Of a stretch of 64,000 nucleotides of DNA, positions 25,938 through 35,620 are shown piece by piece. The notes under the pieces are model-generated. The model did not search any database. It was not told the DNA's origin and worked only from the letters and a program-made list of their open reading frames with translations. The translations under genes were made by a program, and so were the position numbers. This stretch comes from Shewanella hanedai (lineage in GTDB: Bacteria > Pseudomonadota > Gammaproteobacteria > Enterobacterales > Shewanellaceae), in contig NZ_VKGK01000018.1 in assembly GCF_007197645.1 (NCBI RefSeq), positions 52,300 through 116,299 of the forward strand, in the 5' to 3' direction. Positions within the stretch are counted from its first letter, which is position 1. Each line of letters begins with the position of its first letter.

Positions 25938-27748
25938 GTGGATTTACCTTTTTGTGCGTGGTTAAGGGGTTCATTAATTACCGCGTGGGCAATTGCAAAA
26001 AATACGTCTGCGTGGCCAGTGGTTTGATCTCGGCCTGCTTTAAATGTCATGTTGTCACCGCTGGCGGTGTTGGTTTTACGTATGGCTAAAAAAGACATGG
26101 CTATGTCTTTGTGTTCGGCATCCCAGCTGATCCGCCGCGCCTGCACCACATCAATCATCTTGAGTACCAAGCGGGTTTTACTGCTGACGCTGTAATGAAT
26201 CGCCATGGATTCACGTGGATATAGAGTTTGTATTAGGTCGAATACACCCGCGCCAATGCCGGTGGTATCGACTCCGATATAGGTCACGTGGTACCTAGCA
26301 TAAATTTTTTGTATCTCGGCCACGTGATACTGAAAGTTCAGCCCGCGCCAGGCATGTTTTTCAAGCACCCGAAATTTTTCCCCCTCTTTAATGGGCGGCG
26401 CTATCACCACTAGGGTGGCATTGTCTCGGGTTCGTGACGGATCGTAGCCAAGCCACACCTCTCGGCTAGCAAATGGCCTTGGGTTCTTGGGTTTAAAGTC
26501 GCTCCAGTGATCGGCATCGGTGGTGCATTTATCTAAGTCGCTAAACTTAAATACCGAGTCGGCATCATCAACAAAGATACACATGAACAGATTGCTAAAA
26601 TCATCGTCGTTGTATTCGTCGCGCAGCTCCTCGATATCAAATAGCTGACAACCGCCGCGCAGCGCATCTTCGATGGTGACCACATAGCGCCACTGCTTAT
26701 CTGGGCACAAGCGGCCATTGTCGCGAAATTCATCGAAGGTAGGGAATTCCACATACTCACGATCGGCCTTACCTCTGCGCCAGTGATCCCCCGTCCAAAA
26801 AGTGTAAGCGGGGTGTGCCTTGGTCGATGGGGTGGAAAAGTAGGTTTTGCGCCAGTTCTTGTGTGTGGCCATGGCCGAGGCCAGTTTATTGAGTTCGTCA
26901 AACCTGCCGATCCAGAAGTATTCGTCGACATACACATGGCCGTGGTAACTCTGCGCCGTTTTGCTGTTGGTACTTAAGAATCGCAGCTCTGCATCACCAA
27001 AGGCGGTATGCAATACAATCGGGTTGCCGGTTAACTCAATCTCAAAGAATTCATGGGCGATGGCGACAATATAGGTGCGGAAGACTTCAGCCTGAGCACG
27101 GGACGCCGACAGGAATATTTGCGGGTCGCCGGTTAATACTGCCTGCTCGAAGGCTTCACCTGCAAAGTAATAAGTCGCACCGATTTGACGCGATTTAAGA
27201 ATATTACGAATACGCTGATGCAAATTCTCATGCATGGTTTTTTGGTATTCGAACAGGGTGGAGAACCATGGGGCAAAATCATCGGCGCTGAGATGACTCA
27301 CATCATTTTTACGTTTACGGGCTTTGCGCTGCCCTTTTGACTGCGTTTTCTCGTTTGAGCCTTTATCTGTGCTGTGTTGGCTATCTTGTTCACCAGCGGC
27401 GGCGCGTTCGAATGTTACCCGTTGCTTCTTCAACTTCACATGCTGATTAATCAGCATATCCAGCTCTTTTATCTGCATGCCGGTTTTGTCGGCAATGTCA
27501 GTGAGCAGCACAATACGACGAGCTATCGCCTCGTCGACTTCCTCCTCCCGCAACATATCTCGCCAGCCACTTTTATCAGCCCAGTAATAGATGATGCGGT
27601 TATTGGGCAAGCCGAGTTCGTCGCGGATCTCATCGGGCGTCCAGCGACGCAGATATAACCTTTTTGCGGCTTCACGAATTTCGGGAGAGTAGGCCATATT
27701 GCAGGGATGTGTGCCCATATAAATGAAAACTGGCCTCAGTGTATTCAC
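25919..27748 (-). CDS. P: Terminase large subunit, ATPase (P2 gpP family)
   Basis: 609 residues (P2 gpP 590). An N-terminal helix-turn-helix ([20 protein letters not shown]) is followed by the packaging ATPase with a P2-style deviant Walker A, SRQIGAT (186-192), and Walker B, VYVDE (272-276). The C-terminal nuclease-like domain has [14 protein letters not shown] and [10 protein letters not shown]. It drives DNA into the head and cuts at cos with gpM. Starts are uncertain: GTG 27748 with little Shine-Dalgarno, or ATG 27697 ([11 protein letters not shown]). Divergent from the scaffold gene, sharing its promoter region. Confidence 0.95.
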   Translation of the reverse strand: MNTLRPVFIYMGTHPCNMAYSPEIREAAKRLYLRRWTPDEIRDELGLPNNRIIYYWADKSGWRDMLREEEVDEAIARRIVLLTDIADKTGMQIKELDMLINQHVKLKKQRVTFERAAAGEQDSQHSTDKGSNEKTQSKGQRKARKRKNDVSHLSADDFAPWFSTLFEYQKTMHENLHQRIRNILKSRQIGATYYFAGEAFEQAVLTGDPQIFLSASRAQAEVFRTYIVAIAHEFFEIELTGNPIVLHTAFGDAELRFLSTNSKTAQSYHGHVYVDEYFWIGRFDELNKLASAMATHKNWRKTYFSTPSTKAHPAYTFWTGDHWRRGKADREYVEFPTFDEFRDNGRLCPDKQWRYVVTIEDALRGGCQLFDIEELRDEYNDDDFSNLFMCIFVDDADSVFKFSDLDKCTTDADHWSDFKPKNPRPFASREVWLGYDPSRTRDNATLVVIAPPIKEGEKFRVLEKHAWRGLNFQYHVAEIQKIYARYHVTYIGVDTTGIGAGVFDLIQTLYPRESMAIHYSVSSKTRLVLKMIDVVQARRISWDAEHKDIAMSFLAIRKTNTASGDNMTFKAGRDQTTGHADVFFAIAHAVINEPLNHAQKGKSTWSLSR

Positions 27749-27909
27749 TTACATATCGACTATAACGGACTAATTTTCGGGTCAATTCGGATAATGGCCT
27801 TTATCCGAATTGAGCCGAACTAAACCCAGTGCTAAGGGCATTTCATCTGGCTATGCTGGCCACCTAAATCAGATTAAACCATCGATTAACCAGTGTAGTT
27901 GAGCCAAAT

Positions 27910-28782
27910 ATGAATCAATTGACAACAGATTGGGTGCGTATCGCCACCGAAGGGCAGACATTTAGAAATGTCCCTATTGAGCGTCAATGGTTAGTCGACA
28001 TTGCTGAAACCTATGAAGTTGAAACATACGGTGCGCGTATCTGGCCGGATCATCGTCGTTGGTATGGTGCGTGGGGCGATGTTCTTGGCGTTAAAACCGA
28101 AGAGCAAGACGGTAAGCTGCGTCTATTCGCCAAATTGAAACCCAATACCCAACTTATCTTTGCTAACGAGCAAGACCAAAAAGTATTTACCTCTATCGAA
28201 GTAGACCCCAATTTTGCCCAATCGGGTAAAGCTTACCTCACCGGTTTGGGCGTCACTGATGAACCAGCCAGTTTAGGTACCGAGCGCCTTAAGTTCTCAA
28301 CCAAAGAACGCTTTGATACTCATCAATATGGTGCGCCTGAACAGCTGGTCATCAGTTACCCCACTATTGAAAGTGAAGAGGAGCCCAAGCAAGAAAAGCA
28401 CCTCTACCGTATTTTGAAAAACTTCTTTAAATCTAACTCGCCAGAACTGGCATCCGCCCCCTTAGAGGAAGACCCAATGAACGCAGAACAGTTTAAGCAA
28501 ATTTCAGACAAGCTTGATGGCCTAGGGAATAAGGTTACCGACCTCGAAGGCAAGGTGGAGACATTTAGCACAAAGCCTGCCGAAGTAAAACCAGAAGGTA
28601 AACCTGAGCCAGAAGAAGCAACAGGTATCACAGGTGAGCAGTTCGCAACACTACTGGAAAAAGTATCAGGCATTGCAGACAAGACAGACAAGTTAACTAA
28701 CGACTTTGCCGCGTTGAAACAAGAAACACCTGAGCAAGAGCCAGATCCTGCGGGCCAAGGTGAAAGTTTCATCGTGGTCTAA
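27910..28782 (+). CDS. O: Capsid scaffold and protease (P2 gpO family)
   Basis: 290 residues (P2 gpO 284). The N-terminal serine protease domain has His48 (P2 also uses His48) in WPDHRRWYG and a Ser in FTSIEVDPNF. The C-terminal half is an acidic coiled-coil scaffold (MNAEQFKQISDKLDGLGN..., KVSGIADKTDKLTNDF). It shapes the procapsid and cuts gpN, gpO and gpL. First gene of the rightward head operon. Confidence 0.93.
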   Translation: MNQLTTDWVRIATEGQTFRNVPIERQWLVDIAETYEVETYGARIWPDHRRWYGAWGDVLGVKTEEQDGKLRLFAKLKPNTQLIFANEQDQKVFTSIEVDPNFAQSGKAYLTGLGVTDEPASLGTERLKFSTKERFDTHQYGAPEQLVISYPTIESEEEPKQEKHLYRILKNFFKSNSPELASAPLEEDPMNAEQFKQISDKLDGLGNKVTDLEGKVETFSTKPAEVKPEGKPEPEEATGITGEQFATLLEKVSGIADKTDKLTNDFAALKQETPEQEPDPAGQGESFIVV

Positions 28783-28827
28783 GCGCTGCATTGAGCCTTG
28801 TCGTCATTCTAACAAAGAGAGAGCACC

Positions 28828-29865
28828 ATGAATTTAACCCCATTAGCCAAGACACAGTTAATCGCGTATTGCGCCAACATGGCCAAGAGTTACGGCGTTG
28901 ACGATGTAAGCCAGCAATTTAGCGTAACCGAACCGATGGAACGTCAGTTAAAAGCAGCCCTGTTAGAGTCAGTGCGATTTTTGGCTTTGATCACCACGAT
29001 GGATGTGGACCAGATAAAAGGGGAGGTTGTGAAGGTCGGTAACTACGGCATCGCTACCGGTCGAAAGAAAAATGGCCGCTTTTTTAGTGATCAAGGCGTT
29101 GATGGTCATAGCTATGAGCTAGTTGAAACAGACTCATGTGCCGTGGTGACCTGGGCAACTTTAGCGGTGTGGGCAAACTCTGGTACCGCGAATCAGTTTA
29201 TGCAGTTGATGAGCAATAACGCGACCGTGCGTTTTGCACTCGACTTATTACGTATCGGCTTCAACGGTACCTCGATTGCGATTGATTCAGATCCTGTTGC
29301 TAACCCTATGGGAGAGGATGTTAACAAGGGCTGGCATCAAATTGTTAAGGAAAAAGCCCCCGACCAAATTGTAACTGATGAGATTTACTTCAATCCAGAT
29401 GCCGAAGGTGTGTTGAAGGAGGGTGAATATAAGACGCTTGATGCCATTGTTACTGAGCTTAAAAATTCACTCATTCATACATCCCTTCGCAATGACCCCC
29501 GTTTGGTTGTGTTAGTTGGGAGTGATCTCACTGCAACGGCTCAAACCAAAATGATGAATCTTGCAGATAAACCCACTGAAAGGGTCGCCGCGCAAAAGAT
29601 GGATCAGAACATCGGTGGTTTACCTGCTTACACGCCGCCCTTTTTCCCTGGTAAGCGTATCACGGTTACGTTGCTTTCTAATCTGCACATCTATACCCAA
29701 AGAGGCACCCGTCACCGCAAGTCTGAAAACGTTGAAGATCGTAAGCAGCATGAAGATAAGTATTGGCGCCAAGAAGGCTACGCCATCGAAGAGTTTGAAG
29801 GTTATGCATCTATCGATGAAGCCAATATGAACATTGGTGCAGCTCCTGCGATGGAACCAAGCTAA
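28828..29865 (+). CDS. N: Major capsid protein (P2 gpN family)
   Basis: 345 residues (P2 gpN 357). An N-terminal delta segment (LAKTQLIAYCANMAKSYGVD) is removed by gpO in P2, then an HK97-type core follows with the family block GFNGTSIAIDSDPVANPMGE, then DVNKGWHQ. AGAGAG precedes the ATG. Lies directly after the scaffold gene, as in P2. Confidence 0.95.
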   Translation: MNLTPLAKTQLIAYCANMAKSYGVDDVSQQFSVTEPMERQLKAALLESVRFLALITTMDVDQIKGEVVKVGNYGIATGRKKNGRFFSDQGVDGHSYELVETDSCAVVTWATLAVWANSGTANQFMQLMSNNATVRFALDLLRIGFNGTSIAIDSDPVANPMGEDVNKGWHQIVKEKAPDQIVTDEIYFNPDAEGVLKEGEYKTLDAIVTELKNSLIHTSLRNDPRLVVLVGSDLTATAQTKMMNLADKPTERVAAQKMDQNIGGLPAYTPPFFPGKRITVTLLSNLHIYTQRGTRHRKSENVEDRKQHEDKYWRQEGYAIEEFEGYASIDEANMNIGAAPAMEPS

Positions 29866-29943
29866 GCAAAAATAAGGCACTCCTTGAGTGCCTTATTGCT
29901 TCAACCACTGCCGAATAAAAATAGGTAAACCAAGGATATCGCT

Positions 29944-30441
29944 ATGAGTGCAATCTCCAATTTTAAAAAGCGTCGTGATGCCGTTAAGGCCAAAAAATCT
30001 GAAAGCCAGAAGCTGGAAGATAACCCTAAACCTGACAATGAAGCACTAGCACTATTGGCTGCGCTTTTGGGGTGTGATGAACAAGACGCGATTGCCAACG
30101 CGACTGAGCTAGTAGAGCGAAGGGCGCGATTTGTTGAAATGGATATCCGTATCGATCCTGCTGCAGGCAATGACAAAACAGTTATCGCAGAAGTAACCAC
30201 AGACGATAACGGCAATATCACTGATATCAAAACTGACTTAGAAGACAGTGCCAGCAGCGTGAATCAAGCCGCTGATTCAGTTGAAACAGCGTCAAGTGAA
30301 TTAGCCTCTAACGCTGATGATATTGCCGGTGCAACAGCGGAGCTTAAGCAAGCGACGGCAGAACTAAAAAAGCCGTCGGCGGGGCATCAATCCTCGCCTT
30401 CAAAGAAAAGAAAGACGCCAAAAGGAAGCTCGAAAAAGTAG
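29944..30441 (+). CDS. ORF between capsid and gpM, frameshift donor
   Basis: 165 residues, not a standard P2 gene. A basic N-terminus (MSAISNFKKRRDAVKAKK) is followed by an acidic region and a heptad-like coiled coil (VNQAADSVETASSELASNA, ATAELKQATAELKK), then a basic disordered tail. Codons 141-143 read CTA AAA AAG, containing the heptamer A AAA AAG (30366-30372) used in E. coli dnaX. A -1 slip here leads into gpM. Without the slip, translation ends at 30441. AAGGA lies just before the ATG. Role unknown; it may be an extra scaffold or a packaging-linked part. Confidence 0.75.
   Translation: MSAISNFKKRRDAVKAKKSESQKLEDNPKPDNEALALLAALLGCDEQDAIANATELVERRARFVEMDIRIDPAAGNDKTVIAEVTTDDNGNITDIKTDLEDSASSVNQAADSVETASSELASNADDIAGATAELKQATAELKKPSAGHQSSPSKKRKTPKGSSKK
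30366..30405 (+). promoter_or_regulatory. Probable -1 programmed frameshift signal upstream of gpM
   Basis: A AAA AAG at 30366-30372 is in the right phase. Five bases later comes a seven-pair stem with one G-U: GGCGGGG (30378-30384), a 7-nt loop and CCTCGCC (30392-30398). Heptamer, spacing and stem match the pattern of dnaX. The -1 frame continues without a stop into the terminase small subunit, and that frame has no ATG, GTG or TTG codon before 30474. Confidence 0.7.
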
Positions 30442-31127
30442 CGCAAACCGGGTGTGCCTCATATGCCCCTAGTTTGCATTTGCAGTTGATTGAACTCGAT
30501 GCCGATCTGAAAAAGCTCAAGAGCTTCGCCAGACGACAAGACAAGATAATCCATAAGCGCGACGTGTTACTGCCTAAGTGGCAACCCATAGTCGATGAAT
30601 ATTTAGCGCAGGTGGACAGTGGAGGTAAACCTTATGACAACCCTTTATTTGCTCGCTGCATTATTTGGCTGTTCGACATTGATGACCTTGGCCGAGCACT
30701 TGAGTGGGGGTTCAAAGCCATCGAACTGGGCCAACCTATGGCGCCAGGTATTCGCCGCGAGTGGCCGAGTTTTATCTCCGATACGGTATTCGATTGGAGC
30801 GAAACTCAGGGTGAGCATGGCCGCAGTGTTGAGCCTTACTTTACCCAAGTGTTTAACCAGGTTGTACACCATTGGAAGTTGGCGGAGCCCATTACCGCTA
30901 AGTTTTATAAGTTCAAGGGGCTCAGCTTACTGCGCAGCACAACAGGTGATGTTAAACCCAGCACTGTCGGCGATGTGGAGCTACTTCAACAGGCAGACGG
31001 CTTTCTTGAAAAGGCAGCAAGTCTGCATAAGAACGTCGGAGTAAAGACCGTTAGAAACCAGATTGATATGCGTTTACGTGCCCTTGAGGCTTATGGCTCA
31101 CAAGAGACTGGTCAAGAGAAAACGTAA
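30372..31127 (+). CDS. M: Terminase small subunit (P2 gpM family), N-terminus probably reached by frameshift
   Basis: The gpM signature is clear: QLIELDADLKKLKSFARRQ...RDVLLPKWQPIV, then the helical tail. The earliest usable start in frame is TTG 30474 (217 residues, no Shine-Dalgarno). Yet the frame is coding in character upstream of it (FKEKKDAKRKLEKVAQTG), and P2 gpM (247 aa) has about 30 residues there. No start codon exists upstream, so the -1 slip at 30366-30372 is the likely source, giving a fusion of about 394 residues. gpM recognises cos and works with gpP. Confidence 0.82.
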   Translation, partial: AVGGASILAFKEKKDAKRKLEKVAQTGCASYAPSLHLQLIELDADLKKLKSFARRQDKIIHKRDVLLPKWQPIVDEYLAQVDSGGKPYDNPLFARCIIWLFDIDDLGRALEWGFKAIELGQPMAPGIRREWPSFISDTVFDWSETQGEHGRSVEPYFTQVFNQVVHHWKLAEPITAKFYKFKGLSLLRSTTGDVKPSTVGDVELLQQADGFLEKAASLHKNVGVKTVRNQIDMRLRALEAYGSQETGQEKT

Positions 31128-31264
31128 ACAGGGACCGACTCCCAACCCTCCAGTGCGCTAGCCGAGTGTTTAACAGGTGACTGTTAATAACCACGTCGAC
31201 GCTAACCGCACTGAACCCTTTTAGTAATTTAGTACAGTATTGGACTGCTGTTAATGAGAGCAAT

Positions 31265-31738
31265 ATGAGCGGATTTGGCTTTAATTCAGGTGAACAGGCA
31301 AGCATTGCTATCGACAACGATAGTGGTTGGCCAGAGCTGTCGACTGGCGAGTTTCGTCAGCATCGCCGTATCCCTGAGTTTTTCGAAGAAGCAGTGATCG
31401 CCGACTCACTCAATCGCAGCAGTGCCGAAATTCAGCAAGTGCTAATAACAATTGTCTCCAGTCATGAACTGGGCGCGGACGCTCCTTTTACCCTGAATGT
31501 TTCCTCTGGCCAGAGCACAAGCCCTGACTTTACGCAGAAGCAGAAAAGCATTTATCGAGGAGCCGTTTATGCGCGTTCTCATGCTGACCTGCTGGGCTAT
31601 TTTTCTGCTGTAGATCAGAAGGAATCGGGAGCCAATAAAGCCAGTGAGCCCGAACAGCAAGAAGCGATTTTAGCCCAAAGCAACCGTAGCGTTCGCTTGT
31701 TGCTTGGTCGTGGCCGCGCTGGAGTACACAGCTTATGA
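31265..31738 (+). CDS. L: Head completion protein (P2 gpL family)
   Basis: 157 residues (P2 gpL 169). Helical, with GWPELSTGEFRQHRRIP near the N-terminus and KQKSIYRGAVYARSHADLLG near the middle, as in gpL-type proteins. It seals the filled head before the tail joins. Its stop overlaps the next start. Preceded by about 137 bp of non-coding sequence after gpM. Confidence 0.82.
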   Translation: MSGFGFNSGEQASIAIDNDSGWPELSTGEFRQHRRIPEFFEEAVIADSLNRSSAEIQQVLITIVSSHELGADAPFTLNVSSGQSTSPDFTQKQKSIYRGAVYARSHADLLGYFSAVDQKESGANKASEPEQQEAILAQSNRSVRLLLGRGRAGVHSL

Positions 31739-32220
31739 GCCGCAAAACACAACTGCAGTTAATCACTGAGTTTTTACTGGCCAGCTTAAAGCCACATATT
31801 CAAGCCAATAGCATTGATGCTTGGCAGGAACACGGCACCATCGTGATCTGCAATCAAGATTTAGGGCTTGAAGGCTACTGTATCGGTAAATGGAAGCACA
31901 CGGCGGTTATCCATATACAGAATTTTCCTCACCTAAAAATGAACCCATACAACCTGCTTGCGTTAATTGCGGCGTATCTAATCGACAGTGGCTGGGATAG
32001 AGACACCTACGACTTAGCAGATCCTGATATTGATATCGACGCTGAAAGTGATGACCACACCACGGTGTTGATTGAGCTAGAGCTGCTCGATGACCTTGAG
32101 ATCATTCCTGATGTGAATGGCGGCATTGTGTTCAATGGTCAGAAATACAGCTTAGATATCGCACCGGTTAATGTGGCCGATACCATCGATACATTGGTGA
32201 ATATAGGCGGTGATGCATGA
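31735..32220 (+). CDS. R: Tail completion protein (P2 gpR family)
   Basis: 161 residues (P2 gpR 155). It fits gpR by length, position and the beta-rich acidic second half (FVIELELLDDLEIIP-type pattern, LDIAPVNVADTIDTL). It overlaps gpL and gpS by four bases on either side (ATGA), typical of a tight head-tail completion block. Confidence 0.78.
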   Translation: MSRKTQLQLITEFLLASLKPHIQANSIDAWQEHGTIVICNQDLGLEGYCIGKWKHTAVIHIQNFPHLKMNPYNLLALIAAYLIDSGWDRDTYDLADPDIDIDAESDDHTTVLIELELLDDLEIIPDVNGGIVFNGQKYSLDIAPVNVADTIDTLVNIGGDA

Positions 32221-32867
32221 GTTTAGCCATTACCCCAAATTCAAAAAATGCTCTCACGGTAAAGCAGCAACTTGCCATGTTGGCATTGCCTGCTAACAAA
32301 CGTGTGGCACTGCTGAAGAAGTTAGGCCGCAGTCAGCGCGCCAAAGCTCGTCAACGTATACGTGAACAGAAAACCATCACGGGTCAGAAATTCACGCCAA
32401 GAGCACATGGCAAAAATAACAAAATGCTTAAACGTGTCACTCGTAGATTAGAACCCTATGTGAAAAGTACTAATCGATTAGAGCTTAAGCATCAGTCTAG
32501 CCAAGCTGGGCGGGTTGCTGGATTTCAGCAAGAGGGTGGGACCGAGAAATTTACAGCTGACAAAGCAAAAAAGTTAAACGGAACGCCAGACTATCAATCT
32601 CCATGCACAAGAAGGCAAGCCAAGGCTTTAGCGAGAGAGGGGTACAAAGTCCGTAAAGGGAAAGGGAAGCGATATAGACGCGCAAGTATTACCGAAATAA
32701 TGGAAAGGATGACACTTGGCCAAGCAGGGAAAGTACTAAGGCTCATGAGAGACATTAAAGATAAACCAAGCTGGAATATTCAAGTGTCACCACGTCCATT
32801 TCTAGGTGATACCCCTGCCAATGTTCAGGCCGAAATAGTCACATTGTTAAACCAATTAAGAGGATAA
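32217..32867 (+). CDS. S: Virion morphogenesis / tail completion protein (P2 gpS family)
   Basis: 216 residues, longer than P2 gpS (150). A very basic N-terminal half (LLKKLGRSQRAKARQRIREQ) is followed by a domain that ends with the gpS/gpG hallmark VSPRPFLGDTPANVQ. Needed for attaching a correctly sized tail. Overlaps gpR. Confidence 0.82.
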   Translation: MSLAITPNSKNALTVKQQLAMLALPANKRVALLKKLGRSQRAKARQRIREQKTITGQKFTPRAHGKNNKMLKRVTRRLEPYVKSTNRLELKHQSSQAGRVAGFQQEGGTEKFTADKAKKLNGTPDYQSPCTRRQAKALAREGYKVRKGKGKRYRRASITEIMERMTLGQAGKVLRLMRDIKDKPSWNIQVSPRPFLGDTPANVQAEIVTLLNQLRG

Positions 32868-32871
32868 CCCC

Positions 32872-33978
32872 ATGCCATTAGGTGAAGTAACCGTAAACAA
32901 TCAAAACCAAGGACAGGGTGAGGTGCAAGCGATAGAGCACCATTTCCTGTTTGTTGGTTTAGCAGGGAGAGAAGAGGAAGAAAGTCAGCTGTTCTCGCTC
33001 AATGCTCAAAGTGATCTTGAGGCCATGTTTTCCAACAGTGATCTACGCAAACAATTGATTGCCGCACAACTTAATGCGGGTCAGAACTGGACCGCAGCTG
33101 CGTACCCACTGGCTGCAGATGAAACCTTATCTACCGCTGTGGATCATGCAAATGAGGTGCAAAGTTTTGAGTCTGTCGTGTTCAGCGATGTACAAACTTC
33201 AGCGGCAGATATCAGTGCTATTTCAGATATGGTTTTAGGTTTGCAGGGCTCTCATGGTCGCTGGTGCTCAGCTATCGTTGCACTACCAGGCATTGATAAC
33301 ACCACCGAAACGTGGACCGCTTATGAAGCCAAAATGGTGGCGCTTGTGGCTGGCTTAGCTCTGCCGTTAGTCGTGCCAGTACCACAGCTAAACGGTAATA
33401 ACGTGGGTGTACTCGCTGGCCGTTTATGTAACCGCAGCGTCAGCATTGCGGATTCACCAATGCGAGTGGCCACCGGCTCAGTTGCTGGATTGGGTGTTAT
33501 GCCAACTGACTTAGCTGAAGTACCGCTATCAATGGCTAGCTTGAATACCTTAGCCAAGAAGCGATTGAGTGTGCCTCAGTGGTACCCCGATGTTGCGGGT
33601 GTGTATTGGGGTGATGGTTCAACCCTCGAAGTGGAGGGCGGTGATTATCAGGTGATTGAAAACCTACGTGTGGTGCACAAGGCCAGTCGTGAAGTGCGCG
33701 TGCGCGCCATCTTGCGTGTGGCTAACCGTATTCTTAACTCAACCCCTGCCAGTATCGAGCTTAACAAGGCTTACTTTATGAAGCCATTAAGGGCAATGAG
33801 TAAAACGATTAAGGTCAATGGTGTGCCTTTTCCTGGTGACATAGAGCCACCACGTGAGGGGGATATTGCCATTGTATGGATGAGTAAAACCAAAGTGACG
33901 ATCGCGATGGTCGTGCGCCCCTACAACAGCCCTAAGTCAATCACCGTTAACATCATGTTGGATCTTAGCGTTCTTTAA
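32872..33978 (+). CDS. Contractile tail sheath protein (DUF2586, HP1-like)
   Basis: 368 residues. It begins MPLGEVTVNNQNQGQGEVQA and ends in a tight beta region (KSITVNIMLDLSVL). The family is the HP1/Vibrio-type sheath rather than P2 gpFI. The sheath contracts to drive the tube through the envelope. Follows tail completion genes and precedes the tube gene. Confidence 0.85.
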   Translation: MPLGEVTVNNQNQGQGEVQAIEHHFLFVGLAGREEEESQLFSLNAQSDLEAMFSNSDLRKQLIAAQLNAGQNWTAAAYPLAADETLSTAVDHANEVQSFESVVFSDVQTSAADISAISDMVLGLQGSHGRWCSAIVALPGIDNTTETWTAYEAKMVALVAGLALPLVVPVPQLNGNNVGVLAGRLCNRSVSIADSPMRVATGSVAGLGVMPTDLAEVPLSMASLNTLAKKRLSVPQWYPDVAGVYWGDGSTLEVEGGDYQVIENLRVVHKASREVRVRAILRVANRILNSTPASIELNKAYFMKPLRAMSKTIKVNGVPFPGDIEPPREGDIAIVWMSKTKVTIAMVVRPYNSPKSITVNIMLDLSVL

Positions 33979-34014
33979 ACGCTGTTATCAAAACGTATCT
34001 GAGGAGCAAATGAC

Positions 34015-34464
34015 ATGCGTTTATCCGGAATGAATTTTAGAACACACATGGGTGATACCCAAGTGCAGATCGATAGTGCTTCGGTGACGATCACCGATAA
34101 CAGCGGTGTATCACAAACAGGTGGTGTGCCTGATGGCGCTGTTGATGGTGATGTGGCTGCAAACGGTGAACTCACCGTTAACGCATCTAACTTTGCCTTA
34201 ATCAGTCAGCAGGCCAAATCAGCCGGAGCATGGCGGGCAATGGATAACTTTGATATTCAGTTCTACGCCAAAACCTCACAAGACGAAATCAAAGTTGAGT
34301 GTTTTGGGTGCCGTATCAAATTGAGTGATCTGCTCGATATTGATAGTAAAGGTGGCAGTGCGAGTGTGTTTAAAGTTCCGTTTGATGTCACTAGCCCTGA
34401 CTTTGTTCATATCGATGGTGTGCCGTATCTGCGCCCCGATGAGATTAAAGACATCGTTCAGTAA
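34015..34464 (+). CDS. Tail tube protein (DUF2597, HP1-like)
   Basis: 149 residues. MRLSGMNFRTHMGDTQVQID at the start and the all-beta character match the HP1-type tube protein that takes the place of P2 gpFII. Directly after the sheath gene with GAGGAG before the ATG. Confidence 0.82.
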   Translation: MRLSGMNFRTHMGDTQVQIDSASVTITDNSGVSQTGGVPDGAVDGDVAANGELTVNASNFALISQQAKSAGAWRAMDNFDIQFYAKTSQDEIKVECFGCRIKLSDLLDIDSKGGSASVFKVPFDVTSPDFVHIDGVPYLRPDEIKDIVQ

Positions 34465-34473
34465 GGACCGAAA

Positions 34474-34683
34474 ATGGATGATGCAGATTTAGCGGTAAAA
34501 CATGAAGAACGGGCAGAAGCTAGAGAAAGGTCGCGACGCATGTTAGCTAAACCTGCAAAGCCCAGTGCGACAAATTGTGTCGAGTGCGATGAGGTTATTT
34601 CTCAAGCAAGACGAGATGCGGTTGCTGGTGTTGAATTATGTGCTGAGTGTAAGGCGTTTGAAGAGAGAAGGGCGAAACGATGA
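34474..34683 (+). CDS. TraR/DksA-type small zinc finger protein
   Basis: 69 residues: a helical N-terminus and a four-Cys zinc finger (NCVECDEVISQARRDAVAGV, then ELCAECKAFEERR). TraR/DksA-like proteins bind the RNA polymerase secondary channel, but the phage versions are little understood. Stop overlaps the endolysin start. A protein of the same type occurs in the Mu-like prophage at 56910. Confidence 0.85.
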   Translation: MDDADLAVKHEERAEARERSRRMLAKPAKPSATNCVECDEVISQARRDAVAGVELCAECKAFEERRAKR

Positions 34684-35228
34684 ATGCATTAAAAAACCGA
34701 CTCATTGAAGAGTTAATTGAACGCGAGGGCGGTTACGTCAATGACCCAACCGATCGTGGTGGTGAAACCATGTATGGCATTACGTTGAAAACGGCTCGTG
34801 CTCACGGGTACCAAGGTGAAATGGCGTTGTTGCCCTATGAGATGGCTTTTCATATTTATCAATCCATGTATTGGGCGCCATTAAAGCTCGATGAAGTGAG
34901 CCAACACAGTGAAACACTCACCGAGCAACTTTTCGACTTTGGTATTAACTCAGGTGTTACCCGTGCTGCAAAGGCATTGCAAACCACATTAAACGTGATG
35001 AATAACCGCCAAACCTTATTTGCAGACCTCAACGCTGACGGGATATTTGGTCGCCGTACTTTAACGGCGTTGGATCAGTTTTTAGCTCACCGAAAGCGCA
35101 AAGGTTTACAGGTGCTGACTGAATCAGTTCGTGGTCTTCGGATTGCGTTTTGTATCAATATTGCTGTTAACGATGAAAGCCAAGAAAAATATCAGTTTGG
35201 CTGGATCACTCGAATAGTGGAGTTGTGA
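34680..35228 (+). CDS. Endolysin, GH108 muramidase
   Basis: 182 residues. GH108 motif with catalytic Glu16: IEREGGYVNDPTDRGGET followed by YGIT. A C-terminal peptidoglycan-binding part contains LNADGIFGRRTLTALDQFL. No signal peptide, so it needs the holin encoded next. Overlaps TraR (ATGA) and the holin. Confidence 0.9.
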   Translation: MNALKNRLIEELIEREGGYVNDPTDRGGETMYGITLKTARAHGYQGEMALLPYEMAFHIYQSMYWAPLKLDEVSQHSETLTEQLFDFGINSGVTRAAKALQTTLNVMNNRQTLFADLNADGIFGRRTLTALDQFLAHRKRKGLQVLTESVRGLRIAFCINIAVNDESQEKYQFGWITRIVEL

Positions 35229-35230
35229 TC

Positions 35231-35620
35231 ATGGGATGGTTTTCAACAATTTTAGGCACTAACCCCATCGAAGCAATTGGAAAGGCGGGCGATGCACTAT
35301 TTACATCAGATGAAGAGCGTCAACAGCTCGATAATGAACTGACTGAAATTAAGCAAAAGCCCATGCTCATGCAAGCTCTGGCTAATACCATGGCCGCGCA
35401 GCATCGCAGCGTATTTGTGGCGGGTGCGAGACCTTTTTTAATGTGGGTGTGCGGCTTTGGTTTTCTGTTTGCATTTGTGATCAACCCGATATTGCAATGG
35501 TTGTGGCCCGAGGTGGGCACTCCAGAATTGCCCCTTGATGTAATGATGGAACTCACGCTCGCGATGCTTGGCCTTGCAGGTCTACGCACGGTTGAAAAAA
35601 TTAAGGGAGTGGCCAAGTGA
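35231..35620 (+). CDS. Holin, three-TM type
   Basis: 129 residues from ATG 35231 (GGAG nine bases upstream; a GTG at 35225 is too close to it). Amphipathic N-terminus, then VFVAGARPFLMWVCGFGFLF and further hydrophobic spans. The ARPF motif before the TM region is typical of the 3TM holin family. It forms the lesion that releases the endolysin. Confidence 0.85.
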   Translation: MGWFSTILGTNPIEAIGKAGDALFTSDEERQQLDNELTEIKQKPMLMQALANTMAAQHRSVFVAGARPFLMWVCGFGFLFAFVINPILQWLWPEVGTPELPLDVMMELTLAMLGLAGLRTVEKIKGVAK

